NCBI GenBank assembly: GCA_900540205.1
Contig: UQER01000009.1
Location: 41,367 to 105,366 of the forward strand
Direction: 5' to 3'
Source of the DNA: an uncultured Porphyromonadaceae bacterium
GTDB taxonomy: Bacteria; Bacteroidota; Bacteroidia; Bacteroidales; Muribaculaceae
DNA: 64,000 nucleotides
Positions within the stretch are counted from its first letter, which is position 1, and each line of letters opens with the position of its first letter. Positions 25,148-32,870 of the stretch are shown here, one piece after another. A program made the translations under genes and the position numbers. The notes beneath the pieces were generated by a model. The model was not told the origin of the DNA. It made no database searches and worked only from the letters and a program-made list of their open reading frames with translations.

Positions 25148-26335
25148 ATGAAGTTGATTTCAAAATATCTTATCGCACTGGTTGCCCTTGCCGGGGCTGC
25201 CGATGCAGTGGCACAGACCGATGCCGGCGGGTCGTCGTCCTTGGTTCGCCGCCGTTCCGACTCCGACCGTTCGCGCCGTGGCGATGCGGCCGCCGCTCCC
25301 GGCGTGACAGACCGCATGCAGAAATTCTACGAGCAGTCGGACAACAATGGCGCCGACCTGATGTGGATGCGAGTGATTTACCGCGACCTCGAGGTGGACA
25401 ACCCCAAGAATGCTGCGCTTTATTATCCTGAAGATGTGGTCGACGGGCAGGAGAATCTGTTCCGCATCATCATGCGCCTGCTTGCCGACAACAGCATCGC
25501 CGCATACGAATATCTGGACGGAAAGGAGATTTTCACCGACCAGTACCGGCTCAAGGTGCGCGACATGCTCGACCGTTTCCATGTGCTCTACACCGATGCC
25601 AAGGGTTCCACAGAGAAGAATCCCCGCTTCACCATCGAGGAGTCGGATGTGCCTTCGAATGAGGTGCGTTCCTACTACATCCTGGAGCGTTGGGAATTCG
25701 ATTCGCGCAGCAACAAGACCAAGCGCATAGTCGAAGCGATCTGCCCGGTGCTGCACCGCAGTGATGATTTCGGCACCGACGCCGTGCGTTACCCCATGTT
25801 CTGGGTCAAGCTCGATGCGCTGCGCCCCTATCTTGCCCAGCAGTACATCTTCATTGACGATGACAACAACCTGCCCAAGTACACTTACGATGATTTCTTC
25901 ACCCTTGCGATGTATGACGGCGACATATACAAGACCCGCAACCTCACTAACAAGTCGATGATGCAGATGTTTCCTGATCCCGACGACCGCAAACGCGCCC
26001 AGGACAGCATCCAGAATCGCCTTGACACATTCGACAAGAACCTGTGGGTGCCTTCGCGCGAGGAGGTAATCGCCGCCCGCGAGGCCCGCGAGGCTGCCGA
26101 AGCCGAAGCTGCAGCAAAGGCCGAGGGTGAGGAGATAGCCAGTCGTGACGGAAACGGCGAAGAGGAGGCTGTAAGCAGCCGCTCGGTGCGCTCGCGCCGC
26201 GGTTCCGCCACACGCGCCTCCGAGAAGAAGGATGCCAAGAAGCCGAAGGCCACCAAGAAAACCAAGGTTCGCAAGGCCAAGGCTCCGAAGTCCTCATCGT
26301 CGAACGCCGTGCGCTCGGTGCGCCGCCGCAGATGA
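25148..26335 (+). CDS. gldN: T9SS ring protein GldN (PorN) with long basic tail
   Basis: 395 residues from ATG 25148, which begins a signal peptide (KLISKYLIALVALAGAADA); an upstream ATG at 25070 overlaps the gldM end and lacks export features. The core DLMWMRVIYRDLEVDNPKNA, FRIIMRLL and WVPSREEVIAA is GldN. Two oddities stand out: an Arg/Ser-rich patch right after the signal peptide (LVRRRSDSDRSRRG) and an extension after about residue 310 that turns from Ala/Glu-rich to Lys/Arg-rich and ends in SVRRRR. Typical PorN proteins stop near the end of the core. Confidence 0.93.
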   Translation: MKLISKYLIALVALAGAADAVAQTDAGGSSSLVRRRSDSDRSRRGDAAAAPGVTDRMQKFYEQSDNNGADLMWMRVIYRDLEVDNPKNAALYYPEDVVDGQENLFRIIMRLLADNSIAAYEYLDGKEIFTDQYRLKVRDMLDRFHVLYTDAKGSTEKNPRFTIEESDVPSNEVRSYYILERWEFDSRSNKTKRIVEAICPVLHRSDDFGTDAVRYPMFWVKLDALRPYLAQQYIFIDDDNNLPKYTYDDFFTLAMYDGDIYKTRNLTNKSMMQMFPDPDDRKRAQDSIQNRLDTFDKNLWVPSREEVIAAREAREAAEAEAAAKAEGEEIASRDGNGEEEAVSSRSVRSRRGSATRASEKKDAKKPKATKKTKVRKAKAPKSSSSNAVRSVRRRR

Positions 26336-26349
26336 TACAGGGCGGATGC

Positions 26350-26405
26350 TTATAGCTCTGATAAATTCGGATAAACTCTGATAAACTCTGATAACTACTG
26401 ATAAG
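26350..26405. repeat. 10-bp-period GATAA tandem array, copy 1
   Basis: About five units of the form TGATAAActc repeat every 10 bp between the gldN stop codon and its terminator. Related arrays lie at 36081 and 63835. The period is close to one helical turn, so the A tracts would face the same side of the DNA. Confidence 0.75.
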
Positions 26406-26414
26406 AAACAAAGA

Positions 26415-26446
26415 GCCCCGGAAATCCAAACGCGGATTTCCGGGGC
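26415..26446. terminator. Bidirectional terminator between gldN and the C10 peptidase
   Basis: Perfect 13-bp stem: GCCCCGGAAATCC (26415-26427) with GGATTTCCGGGGC (26434-26446), six-base loop. The plus-strand tail is GCTGTTTA; the minus-strand tail is TCTTTGTTTC. Confidence 0.85.
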
Positions 26447-26524
26447 GCTGTTTATCGACATTGCGGATTTAAGCGCGGATTTGCGCCGGAGAGAGCAGAT
26501 TGGCGCTGTTAAGTGTGGGAGGGG

Positions 26525-29119
26525 TTAGCGGAGCAGCTTGCAGGTGGCAGTCTGGCCGTCGTTAGCTGTGGCTTTCACGATGTAGGCTCCGCGAGGCATG
26601 GTATCGAGTGATACGGAAGTGGAGAGCAGCTGGTCGGAGGCGACGTTTTCGTAAAGCACCCTTGTGCCGGAGGTGTTGAAGATCTCAACCGACGAGATGC
26701 ATGCCATCGATGTTACGCTGAGAGTTGCGTCCGTGGCGTTGTAAGAAACTGTAATGGTCCGGGCCTCATCGCCTATTGTCGATTCGATGCCGCTCTGGGT
26801 GTTGGTGTATTCCCAGTATTTGGCGGGGTCGAGTGGCAGGAATTCGTTGTTCCCGATTACTTCAATCGGGCATACACGCAGAGTGGAACCTTCGGGAACC
26901 TGGTGGCTGACATCGACATATGCGGTGACCAGGGCCGATTGTCCTCCTTTAAGATAAGTGCGGTAACCACGGTTGCGTCCGATGAATTTGGAGTCGACAT
27001 AGAATCCCAAAGCGAGTTCATTGAAGCTGCGTGCGCCTTTGGAGCACGACACAGTGGCCTCAACACGCAGCTCGGAGAGGTCGACGGGAGCGGACGGCTC
27101 GGTGAGACCCACGTGCTCCACGCTGATTTCAGTTTCTACAGCATCCGGGTCGAGGATGGTGATTGGGCTGAGGTCGTAGATCATGTTTGCGTCGGACACC
27201 TGAGCGCAGAGGGTGTATTCACCTGCCGGAACATAGCTCCCTTCATCGTTGATGAAAAAGCCGTAGAACTTGTAGTCGTTGCTTTCGCCCGGTGTCATGG
27301 CCATATTTTGCCATGAGAGTGTGGCTATGTAGTTGTTTTCTTTATCAACAATATAGAGCATCGCATCGCCGTGCAGTTCATTGCCGTTGGTGTCGCCGTT
27401 TGTGACTTTGAGCCCTACGTTAGAGGGGAACCCTACGAAATGGGTTTTGTCTGTGAGCTCGTCCACGATGTCGGCGGTGACATTGCTGAGGCCGAAATCG
27501 CGCAGAATGCTCCACTGGCCGTTTTCATTTTGGAGGGCTATGTAGGGCTTGGTGGCGACGTGGGTACTGACGAGGCGGTAATTGTCAATGTCGTGAGAGC
27601 GGTCGGAATTGTATAGATAGGCGAAATATATGCCGTCGCCGTTGATGGCGGGAAGCTGGAATTGCAGCCCATACTGAGAATAGTTGGCGGGGAAATCGAA
27701 GGACTCGCCCGGAATCATCTCGGAGTAATCGGCAGTGTAGCCCGTGAGCCGGAGAGCCATGAGACCGCTCACAGGATAGTGCTCATGATTTTCTATAGTG
27801 CTGTTGATCACAAGTTTCCCGTCGGAGATTTCGGTGTTGTATGTCCGGAGGCCGGCGGGCATGCAGAGTGTGGCTGGTGGATAGGTCTGGCTTCCGGTGT
27901 TGGGACGGATGCCGAGCATGGCCCACTGATAGTAGTTATAGCCGGTGGTTGTGGCGGCCCCGATGCCCTGCAGCGAGGGGTCCATGGCCGTCAGGCGGAA
28001 GTAGCCGTCGGATACGCCTCCCCAGCCCCAGTTCACGTGGAAGAAGCGGTCGGAGCTGTAGCCGTCAATCACGAAAGCATGGCCGCCTGTCGACTGGCCC
28101 GACATATACACCGGACCATAGTCTGTAAGGTTGTCATAAATTTGCTGTTCCCAATCTGCAATCGGGGTGTACTGTCGTCTGATTATATGCGCACTTCTGT
28201 CGTAGTCGAAATAGGTGAGCAGGGCGTGGAGCACGTTTATGTCGTATCCGTATGTCTCGTATGGGCTGTAGTCCAAGTTGGTTGCAAAGCCGCAGGCTTT
28301 CATGAGCGTTGACACGGCATCGCTCTGGGCCTGTGAGAAATTGGCTTCGTATCCGCCTTCCGGAAGTTTGGTGTAAGTGTAGTCGTCGAGCATGTTGTCC
28401 CAGTCGAATGTAAGTCCGTTGAAATCCATCGAGAGGGTAATTTCCGGAGTGATAATGCCTGTGTAGGGATTATAGATGTCGAGGGTGTAGGAGTTGGAGC
28501 CGTGAGCCGTTTTGGGCCATTTGTGGTAGTTCATCACCTGAGCCATGGCTGTGGCCACACATCCGGTGACGCACTGGAAGGTCTCATCTACCACGGGGCA
28601 CTGGAGGTTGAACGGCGCGTTTTGGTTCCAGTGTGTTGTCACCAAAGGCTGCACAGGCTCGCGGGTGTCGACTTCGGCACGTGACTGTGCCGGTGTGGCT
28701 TTAATGCCGTTTGCACGCATCGTTTCTATCTCCGAGGCATAATCGAGGATGAGCCGGTGTAGGGCCGGTGGGATACTGTTGAGTCCGTTGATGGCCGGAG
28801 CCGAATCGGAATAGCCGAGGAGCATGGAGGATACAATGTCGTCGGCTGCTACGAGTGCGAAGGCAGAGGGGTTGCCTGTGGCGTCTGTTTCAGCCGAGGT
28901 GAACATGTAGGCGGCCGGCAGGCCATCGTTGGCGTTGAATGTGCCTGTGAGCTGCATGTTGGCGGCTGCCGAACGCGACGGGGCTTTGGCGGGTGCGGTG
29001 GCTTGAGATAGGGCGCGGCTTAGAGCATCGGCCGGCTGCAGCACCTCAGCATGCATCGCGCCTGCCATGGCGAGAGTCATGCATGCTGTACCCATAAATT
29101 TAAGGTAGAATTCTTTCAT
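26525..29119 (-). CDS. C10 family cysteine protease (streptopain/interpain type), predicted T9SS cargo
   Basis: 864 residues. Order: signal peptide (1-24); propeptide of the streptopain-inhibitor type (about 55-135); catalytic domain with C187 (FQCVTGCVATAMAQV) and H347 (STGGHAFVIDGY) followed by FFHVNWGWGG; beta-rich domains from about 410; and a C-terminal sorting domain from about 790, ending MPRGAYIVKATANDGQTATC then KLLR, typical of type A T9SS signals. It is therefore expected at the cell surface or outside the cell. It lies next to the T9SS core operon, convergent with gldN. Related enzymes (SpeB, interpain A, PrtT) degrade host proteins. Confidence 0.9.
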   Translation of the reverse strand: MKEFYLKFMGTACMTLAMAGAMHAEVLQPADALSRALSQATAPAKAPSRSAAANMQLTGTFNANDGLPAAYMFTSAETDATGNPSAFALVAADDIVSSMLLGYSDSAPAINGLNSIPPALHRLILDYASEIETMRANGIKATPAQSRAEVDTREPVQPLVTTHWNQNAPFNLQCPVVDETFQCVTGCVATAMAQVMNYHKWPKTAHGSNSYTLDIYNPYTGIITPEITLSMDFNGLTFDWDNMLDDYTYTKLPEGGYEANFSQAQSDAVSTLMKACGFATNLDYSPYETYGYDINVLHALLTYFDYDRSAHIIRRQYTPIADWEQQIYDNLTDYGPVYMSGQSTGGHAFVIDGYSSDRFFHVNWGWGGVSDGYFRLTAMDPSLQGIGAATTTGYNYYQWAMLGIRPNTGSQTYPPATLCMPAGLRTYNTEISDGKLVINSTIENHEHYPVSGLMALRLTGYTADYSEMIPGESFDFPANYSQYGLQFQLPAINGDGIYFAYLYNSDRSHDIDNYRLVSTHVATKPYIALQNENGQWSILRDFGLSNVTADIVDELTDKTHFVGFPSNVGLKVTNGDTNGNELHGDAMLYIVDKENNYIATLSWQNMAMTPGESNDYKFYGFFINDEGSYVPAGEYTLCAQVSDANMIYDLSPITILDPDAVETEISVEHVGLTEPSAPVDLSELRVEATVSCSKGARSFNELALGFYVDSKFIGRNRGYRTYLKGGQSALVTAYVDVSHQVPEGSTLRVCPIEVIGNNEFLPLDPAKYWEYTNTQSGIESTIGDEARTITVSYNATDATLSVTSMACISSVEIFNTSGTRVLYENVASDQLLSTSVSLDTMPRGAYIVKATANDGQTATCKLLR

Positions 29120-29294
29120 GTGTGAATGTGATTGGATTATTATATTGAAATTGGATTATAACAATAATGGGGTATGATGGATTCTGAAATGATTGCCGGA
29201 TTAAGCAATGCGGGTTGTCAGAAACGTGTGTGGGCCAGGAAAATGATATCGAGGTTATTATATAGCCTGGTGCATTTTCAGAAGTGTCTGATTG

Positions 29295-29302
29295 CAAAGT
29301 TA
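29295..29302 (-). promoter_or_regulatory. -7 box of the C10 peptidase gene (TAACTTTG)
   Basis: CAAAGTTA on the plus strand is TAACTTTG on the minus strand, giving a leader of about 170 nt before the start at 29119. No -33 TTTG was found at the expected distance. The remaining gap, about 29303-29460, holds nothing I can identify. Confidence 0.45.
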
Positions 29303-29460
29303 ATAAAATTACGGTGCGGAGTGGTTGATGTATAAATGTTTAAGATTGTTTAACATTTTAGTGCGCGGTCCTGCTGTCTGTGGCGGTGTGTTGTGAGGTG
29401 CGGGCACGCACTGGCAGGGGAGGTGTCGATAAGATTTTTGGCGATGAAAGGGGAGGGGAT

Positions 29461-29492
29461 GTTGCATAATTGTGTTGAAATCACTACCTTTG
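29461..29492 (+). promoter_or_regulatory. Promoter of the rplM-rpsI-rpsB-tsf operon
   Basis: GTTG (29461-29464), 20 nt, TACCTTTG (29485-29492): close to the Bacteroidota consensus. It predicts a leader of about 105 nt before rplM. Confidence 0.7.
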
Positions 29493-29517
29493 CAGTCCCG
29501 ATTCTATCCAAACGGAA

Positions 29518-29572
29518 AAGCCCGCGCGCCGCGGCGAAGCCTTTGGCCTGGCTCCGCGTGGCGTTTAGGCTT
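29518..29572 (+). promoter_or_regulatory. Long GC-rich stem in the rplM leader
   Basis: AAGCC (29518-29522) pairs with GGCTT (29568-29572). An inner GC stretch (CGCCGCG on the left, CGCGTGGCG on the right) continues the stem after a small internal loop, and a GCC-ttt-GGC hairpin caps it. It lies between promoter and start codon of a ribosomal-protein operon, where autoregulatory RNA structures are common; no named leader class is claimed. Confidence 0.5.
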
Positions 29573-29603
29573 GTGTAATTAATTAATAATTAAACTTTAA
29601 GAA

Positions 29604-30077
29604 GTGGATACTTTAAGTTACAAAACCATCACCCCCAATGCGCAGCATTGCCCCAAGGAGTGGGTGCTGATCGATGCCACCGACCTGGTGCTCGGCCGCG
29701 TCTGCTCTGAAGTCGCAAAAATTCTCCGCGGCAAGAACAAACCCTGTTATTCGCCTTTCGTGGAGTGCGGCGACAATGTGGTCATCATCAACGCCGACAA
29801 AGTGGTTCTCACCGGCAAGAAATGGACTGACCGCGTTTATCTCACCTACACAGGCTACCCCGGCGGTCAGCGTGAGCTCACCCCCGAAGTCCTGCTGAAA
29901 AAATCGTTCAACAAGCACCTCAAGCCCGGCATGCACCCGCTCTACCTCCGCGTTGTGAAGGGTATGCTCCCCAAGAACCGTCTGGGCCGCAAGCTCATCA
30001 AGAACCTGCATGTGTTCAACGGTCCGGAACATCCTTTCCAGGATAAGAACCTCAAAGTGCTTGATTTAAAACATTGA
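29604..30077 (+). CDS. rplM: Large-subunit ribosomal protein L13 (uL13)
   Basis: 157 residues starting at a GTG codon: the N-terminus DTLSYKTITPNAQHCPKEW matches Bacteroidota L13, and no ATG lies nearby in frame. Conserved blocks are VLIDATDLVLGRVCSEVAKI, RGKNKPCYSPFVECGDNVV, VYLTYTGYPGGQRE and VVKGMLPKNRLGRKLIKNL. L13 is an early assembly protein of the 50S subunit. It heads the rplM-rpsI-rpsB-tsf run behind a structured leader; the GTG start may add to translational control. Confidence 0.98.
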   Translation: MDTLSYKTITPNAQHCPKEWVLIDATDLVLGRVCSEVAKILRGKNKPCYSPFVECGDNVVIINADKVVLTGKKWTDRVYLTYTGYPGGQRELTPEVLLKKSFNKHLKPGMHPLYLRVVKGMLPKNRLGRKLIKNLHVFNGPEHPFQDKNLKVLDLKH

Positions 30078-30098
30078 TTAATCGCCAAAACCTGAATT

Positions 30099-30485
30099 AT
30101 GGAAACAGTAAATGCAGTAGGCCGTCGTAAAGCAGCCATCGCCCGCGTGATCCTTACCGAAGGCAACGGCGAAATCACCATCAACCACCGCGCACTCGAC
30201 AAGTATTTCCCCTCGTCGATTCTGCAGTACATCGTAACCCAGCCCCTCAAGACCCTCGACGTTGTCGAGAAATACAACATCCGTGTGAACCTCGACGGCG
30301 GCGGTTACAAAGGTCAGGCCGAGGCCCTCCGTCTGGCCATCGCCCGCGCTCTGGTAAAAATCAACCCCGATGACAAGAAGGCTCTCCGTGCAGAAGGCTT
30401 CATGACCCGTGACCCCCGCGTTGTGGAACGCAAAAAGCCCGGTCGTCCCAAAGCACGCAAGCGCTTCCAGTTCTCCAAGCGTTGA
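30099..30485 (+). CDS. rpsI: Small-subunit ribosomal protein S9 (uS9)
   Basis: 128 residues. VGRRKAAIARVILTEGNGEI, the YKGQAEALRLAIARAL block and the basic C-terminal tail RKKPGRPKARKRFQFSKR are diagnostic of S9, whose tail reaches the P site tRNA. It follows rplM by 21 bp, the order conserved across bacteria. Confidence 0.98.
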   Translation: METVNAVGRRKAAIARVILTEGNGEITINHRALDKYFPSSILQYIVTQPLKTLDVVEKYNIRVNLDGGGYKGQAEALRLAIARALVKINPDDKKALRAEGFMTRDPRVVERKKPGRPKARKRFQFSKR

Positions 30486-30634
30486 TGCTCCCGGATTGTC
30501 AGCAATCTTTTACGGAATATATTTTCCTGTCTCCCTCGCTCTCCCGAGTTTAGTATCTAAATCCCGCGGATGGACCGCGTTCCCTACCCCGGGGTTGTAA
30601 TTCCAAAAGAACGTAAACAACTCTTTTTACAAAA

Positions 30635-31468
30635 ATGTCAACACCTACATTTGACCAGCTCCTCGAAGCAGGTTGCCACTTCGGCCACCTCAAACGCAAA
30701 TGGAACCCCGCAATGGCTCCCTACATCTTCATGGAGCGCAATGGTATCCACATTCTTGACCTTTACAAGACAGCAGCCAAGGTTGAAGAAGCTGCAGCTG
30801 CCCTCAAATCGATAGCAAAATCCGGCAAAAAGGTTCTTTTTGTCGCTACTAAAAAACAGGCCAAACAAGTAACCGCCGACAAGGCCGCTTCAATCGGTAT
30901 GCCTTACGTGATTGAGCGCTGGCCCGGTGGTATGCTTACCAACTTCCCCACCATCCGCAAGGCCGTCAAGAAGATGGCTTCCATCGACAAGATGACAAAG
31001 GATGGCACATTCGACAACCTCTCGAAGCGTGAGAAACTCCAGATTTCGCGTCAGCGCGCAAAACTCGAGAAGACTCTCGGTTCGATTGCCGACCTCAACC
31101 GTCTTCCCTCGGCTCTGTTCGTGGTCGACGTGCTCAAAGAGCGCATCGCCGTGGCTGAGGCCAACCGTCTGGGTATCCCCGTGTTCGCCATGGTCGACAC
31201 CAACTCCGACCCCTCGAACATCGATTTCGTAATCCCCTGCAACGACGACGCATCCAAATCGATCGAACTTATCCTCGACACCGTATGCTCCGCAATGGCA
31301 GAAGGTCTGGAGGAACGCAAGGTTGAAAAGGTTGACGCCAAGGAAGAGGACAAGGAAGCTGCTCCCCGTCGCGAGCGCCGTCGCCCCGTGCGCCGCGCAG
31401 AGAACGAGGAGGCCGCTGCCGAAGAGGCTCCCGAGGCTGAAGAGGCTGCCGAGGAAGCAGCCGAATAA
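30635..31468 (+). CDS. rpsB: Small-subunit ribosomal protein S2 (uS2) with charged C-terminal extension
   Basis: 277 residues. S2 signatures: LLEAGCHFGHLKRKWNPAMA, FVATKKQAKQ, RWPGGMLTNFPTI and GIPVFAMVDTNSDP. After about residue 228 the usual fold ends and a 50-residue extension follows, first Lys/Glu, then Arg-rich (RRERRRPVRRA), then Ala/Glu repeats to the end. Such tails are frequent in Bacteroidota S2. The 149-bp spacer after rpsI contains a CGCGG-atgga-CCGCG hairpin and a CCCCGGGG palindrome but no T-run terminator, so read-through from rplM is expected. Confidence 0.97.
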   Translation: MSTPTFDQLLEAGCHFGHLKRKWNPAMAPYIFMERNGIHILDLYKTAAKVEEAAAALKSIAKSGKKVLFVATKKQAKQVTADKAASIGMPYVIERWPGGMLTNFPTIRKAVKKMASIDKMTKDGTFDNLSKREKLQISRQRAKLEKTLGSIADLNRLPSALFVVDVLKERIAVAEANRLGIPVFAMVDTNSDPSNIDFVIPCNDDASKSIELILDTVCSAMAEGLEERKVEKVDAKEEDKEAAPRRERRRPVRRAENEEAAAEEAPEAEEAAEEAAE

Positions 31469-31568
31469 TCCGGCTCCCTCACAAGGGGGGCGCCGCGCAT
31501 TTCACGGGCGGCGCGCCACCTCTCTTTCCAGATATCAATTTTAACACAAAAAACATAGACAAAATACT

Positions 31569-32561
31569 ATGGCAGTAACAATGGCCGAAATCACCAAGCT
31601 CCGCCACCTCACATCGGCAGGCTTGATGGATTGCAAAAAGGCTCTCGCCGAGACTAACGGCGACATAGAGGCTGCTGTCGAGATTCTTCGCAAGAAGGGT
31701 CAGGCAGTGGCTGCCAAGCGCGAGGACCGTGTGGCAGCCGAAGGTTGCGTTCTTTCGAAGAATGAAGGCAACTTCGCCGCAATCGTGTCACTCCAGTGCG
31801 AAACCGACTTCGTTGCCAAAAACGCCGGTTTCGTTGAACTCACTCAGAAACTGCTCGACCTCGCTGTGGCAAACCGCTGCAAGAGCCTTGATGAACTCAA
31901 GGCTGTGGCTGTGGATGGCCGCACCGTTGCCGACCTCGTAGTTGAGGAAGGCGGCAAGACCGGCGAAAAGACCGAGCTCGGCGCATACGAATGGATCGAG
32001 GCTCCCTCCACCACATCCTACAACCACCTCGGCAACAAGCTCGCCACTATCGTAGGTTTCAACCTCGAGGGCGTAGATTACCAGGTAGGTCGCGACGTGG
32101 CCATGCAGGTGGCTTCAATGAACCCCGTTGCAGTTAACCGCGAGAGCGTGCCCCAGGCAACCATCGACGGTGAGCTGAACGTGGCTATCGAGAAAACAAA
32201 GGAAGAGCAGGTGAAGAAGGCTGTTGAGGCCGCTCTCAAGAAAGCAGGCATCAACCCCAACCTCGTTGACAGCGAAGCCCACATCGAATCGAACATCGCC
32301 AAGGGCTGGCTCACAGCTGAAGAGGCTGACAAAGCCCGCGAAATCGCCAAGACAACCGCTGAGGCAAAGGCTGCAAATCTGCCCGAGCAGATGATCCAGA
32401 ACATCGCTCAGGGTCGTCTGAACAAGTTCTTCAAGGAATCTTGTCTCATGGAGCAGGAGTTCATCAAGGATGGCAACCTCACCATCGGCAAATATCTTGA
32501 AGAGAGCCAGAAGGGTCTGGTTGTTGCCGAATTCAAGCGCGTAAACCTCAACGAGGATTAA
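31569..32561 (+). CDS. tsf: Elongation factor Ts
   Basis: 330 residues. EF-Ts recharges EF-Tu with GTP. The N-terminal UBA-like domain (ITKLRHLTSAGLMDCKKALA), the signature LQCETDFVAKNAGFVEL and the C-terminal core (DVAMQVASMNP, LMEQEFIKD, TIGKYLEE) are complete. It follows rpsB by 100 bp, the universal rpsB-tsf pairing, and a strong terminator closes the operon. The spacer has a CGCCGC/GCGGCG hairpin without a T run. Confidence 0.98.
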   Translation: MAVTMAEITKLRHLTSAGLMDCKKALAETNGDIEAAVEILRKKGQAVAAKREDRVAAEGCVLSKNEGNFAAIVSLQCETDFVAKNAGFVELTQKLLDLAVANRCKSLDELKAVAVDGRTVADLVVEEGGKTGEKTELGAYEWIEAPSTTSYNHLGNKLATIVGFNLEGVDYQVGRDVAMQVASMNPVAVNRESVPQATIDGELNVAIEKTKEEQVKKAVEAALKKAGINPNLVDSEAHIESNIAKGWLTAEEADKAREIAKTTAEAKAANLPEQMIQNIAQGRLNKFFKESCLMEQEFIKDGNLTIGKYLEESQKGLVVAEFKRVNLNED

Positions 32562-32629
32562 CGCACGCGAATTCGCCGCACTCCGGCCATCGTTTCTCCG
32601 ACGCAAGTCATAACATCTATTATATCCAG

Positions 32630-32667
32630 GTGCCCGCATCGCCAATCGGCGTGCGGGCACTTTTTTT
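32630..32667 (+). terminator. Terminator of the rplM-tsf operon
   Basis: GTGCCCGCA (32630-32638) pairs with TGCGGGCAC (32652-32660), followed by seven T. The inner loop can add a CGCC/GGCG stem. The following gap, 32668-32870, is AT-rich; I see no clear promoter boxes in it. Confidence 0.92.
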
Positions 32668-32870
32668 GTCGCCCACATCTCCTGTCCGGTGGCGTTTCGT
32701 GTCGTTTTACTTGCAATAGTTTAATTAATGCTGCAATTTGATGTTAAAAAATGTAAATGTATACATGCGACGGCTTTTTATAATTATTTTTACAAACAAT
32801 AAAGTGTTTCCATGCGGCTTAGACATTCTGTTTAATATTCCATATTTTTATCACTAAATTCCTTATTCAA

